A stretch of 6,501 nucleotides of DNA from Candidatus Falkowiibacteriota bacterium (lineage in GTDB: Bacteria; Patescibacteriota; Patescibacteriia; Patescibacteriales; UBA12465), in the NCBI GenBank assembly GCA_903839955.1, contig CAIMEI010000112.1, forward strand, positions 1 to 6,501, written 5' to 3'. The notes below the pieces were generated by a model. That model had not been told where the DNA came from. It did not search any database and was given only the letters and a program-made list of their open reading frames with translations. A program made the translations under genes and the position numbers. Below are positions 5,745 to 6,501 of this stretch, in pieces (position 1 is the stretch's first letter; each line of letters opens with the position of its first letter).

Positions 5745-6501
5745 ATGAAAAAATTTCTTTTAGTTTTATTTTCCGAGCCTTTTCTTTATGTTCTTTGCCC
5801 CTTTGCCATTCTGGGGGTGATATTTATTGCTGTTAGCCTTGGCACCGCCAGTGATTTAGCGGCCTCAGGGAGAGTTGCTCCGACCATGTTAATATTTTTA
5901 GCCTGGTTAATAATCGGGATAGTTTTGATGGTTATTGCCACTCAAAAGGCCAAAAAACACACAATTTTGGAGCTGGGCGCCGATCAAGCGGCTTTGGTTT
6001 ATTTGGACCCAGGCAAACCGCCAATTTTTTACCAGAAGCCGGTATGGGGCACTCATCGAATTGTTTTTGTTAATTTTCCGGAGGGTTGGGGAGACGAAGT
6101 TTCTAATGGGGCGCAAAGGAAACTCGATATCACGGTGGAAGTCGGTACAGAAATGATCAAAATTTCTTTTTCACTAGCTTTTAAATTTGATTTTTCTGGG
6201 CCCTATAAGCCTTCGGACTTGCAGAATATTTTTGGCAACCCTATTTTAGCAGATCTTAAAGAGGGCACAGAGGCCATCAACGTCGGTCAACGCCTGGAAC
6301 GTATTCTGCTCAGTAAATTAACGAGTGATACAGCCAAACAAGTGGTATTTCGCCATTTAAATGGAGAATATCCCCCAGACCAATTCCCCTTTCAATTGCC
6401 CAGACTTGTTTCTTTGGATAAAGAAGAAATGCTTTCCAATATGAGCCGAATTCAAGCCTTTATTTATTCAGCCGAAACCACTTTTTCCTGGACGGTTCTG
6501 A
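5745..6501 (+). CDS. Hypothetical protein with two membrane helices, 3' end cut by window
   Basis: The frame starts at ATG 5745 and remains open for 252 codons to the right edge, so the C-terminus is missing. The start MKKFLLVLFSEPF leads into a first membrane helix at about 13-32. A polar loop (about 33-46, including SDLAASGR) precedes a second helix at about 47-65, followed by a basic stretch (QKAKKH), which places the large C-terminal part in the cytoplasm. That part (66-252+) alternates likely beta strands (LDITVEVG, IKISFSLAFKFDF) with a later helical region (VGQRLERILLSKL). This order slightly recalls SPFH/band-7 proteins, but no diagnostic motif is seen and I do not assign the family. 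It has its own promoter and is separated from the kinase cassette by a terminator. A start without Shine-Dalgarno fits several other genes here. Function unknown. Confidence 0.72.
   Translation, partial: MKKFLLVLFSEPFLYVLCPFAILGVIFIAVSLGTASDLAASGRVAPTMLIFLAWLIIGIVLMVIATQKAKKHTILELGADQAALVYLDPGKPPIFYQKPVWGTHRIVFVNFPEGWGDEVSNGAQRKLDITVEVGTEMIKISFSLAFKFDFSGPYKPSDLQNIFGNPILADLKEGTEAINVGQRLERILLSKLTSDTAKQVVFRHLNGEYPPDQFPFQLPRLVSLDKEEMLSNMSRIQAFIYSAETTFSWTVL

Noticed and set aside
5935..6156. Forward open frame of 73 codons and reverse frame 5907-6116 near the right edge
   Set aside because: Both are inside the longer frame that starts at 5745 behind a good promoter and stays open to the window end. 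The short frames have low-complexity composition and no start signals.

Overview
The window (6501 bases) most likely comes from a Patescibacteria / Candidate Phyla Radiation genome. This is inferred from the style of the histidine kinases (the H-box stretch reading SHQxRTPLTGIRWFTELL), the stand-alone CheY-like regulators ending in a VKSDxDL-type helix, the moderate base composition and the standard genetic code. No 16S gene or other taxonomic marker is present. All genes lie on the + strand and coding density is high.

Layout: (1) 1-264, the 3' end of a small membrane protein cut by the left edge. (2) 236-1775, two-component cassette A: a 375-aa histidine kinase with a Cys/His-rich N-terminus and a two-helix membrane hairpin, then a 127-aa receiver-only response regulator, closed by an intrinsic terminator (1827-1863). 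(3) 1934-2956, a single-gene unit with its own TTGACA promoter, the only strong Shine-Dalgarno in the window and a palindromic terminator. It encodes a 340-aa Rossmann-fold protein that resembles the long-chain acyl-ACP reductase / COG5322 'predicted amino acid dehydrogenase' family. (4) 3025-5602, cassette B: a 723-aa kinase with about nine membrane segments, a GAF-like domain and the same kinase core as cassette A, then a second receiver-only regulator, closed by a terminator (5627-5655). (5) 5745 to the right edge, a protein with two membrane helices and an unrecognised soluble domain, behind a TTGACA-N18-TAAGAT promoter and cut by the window end.

How it fits together: the two kinases share a nearly identical H-box region and ATPase core but have unrelated sensors, and their regulators are about 60% identical by hand count. 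This looks like one signalling module used twice with different inputs, with possible cross-talk. Neither regulator has a DNA-binding or enzymatic output domain, so the signal must leave by protein contact or a further phosphotransfer step. The reductase-like gene between the cassettes is transcribed separately, and a functional link to the sensors is only a hypothesis. I saw no mobile element, CRISPR array, tRNA or rRNA. No non-coding stretch exceeds about 160 bases.
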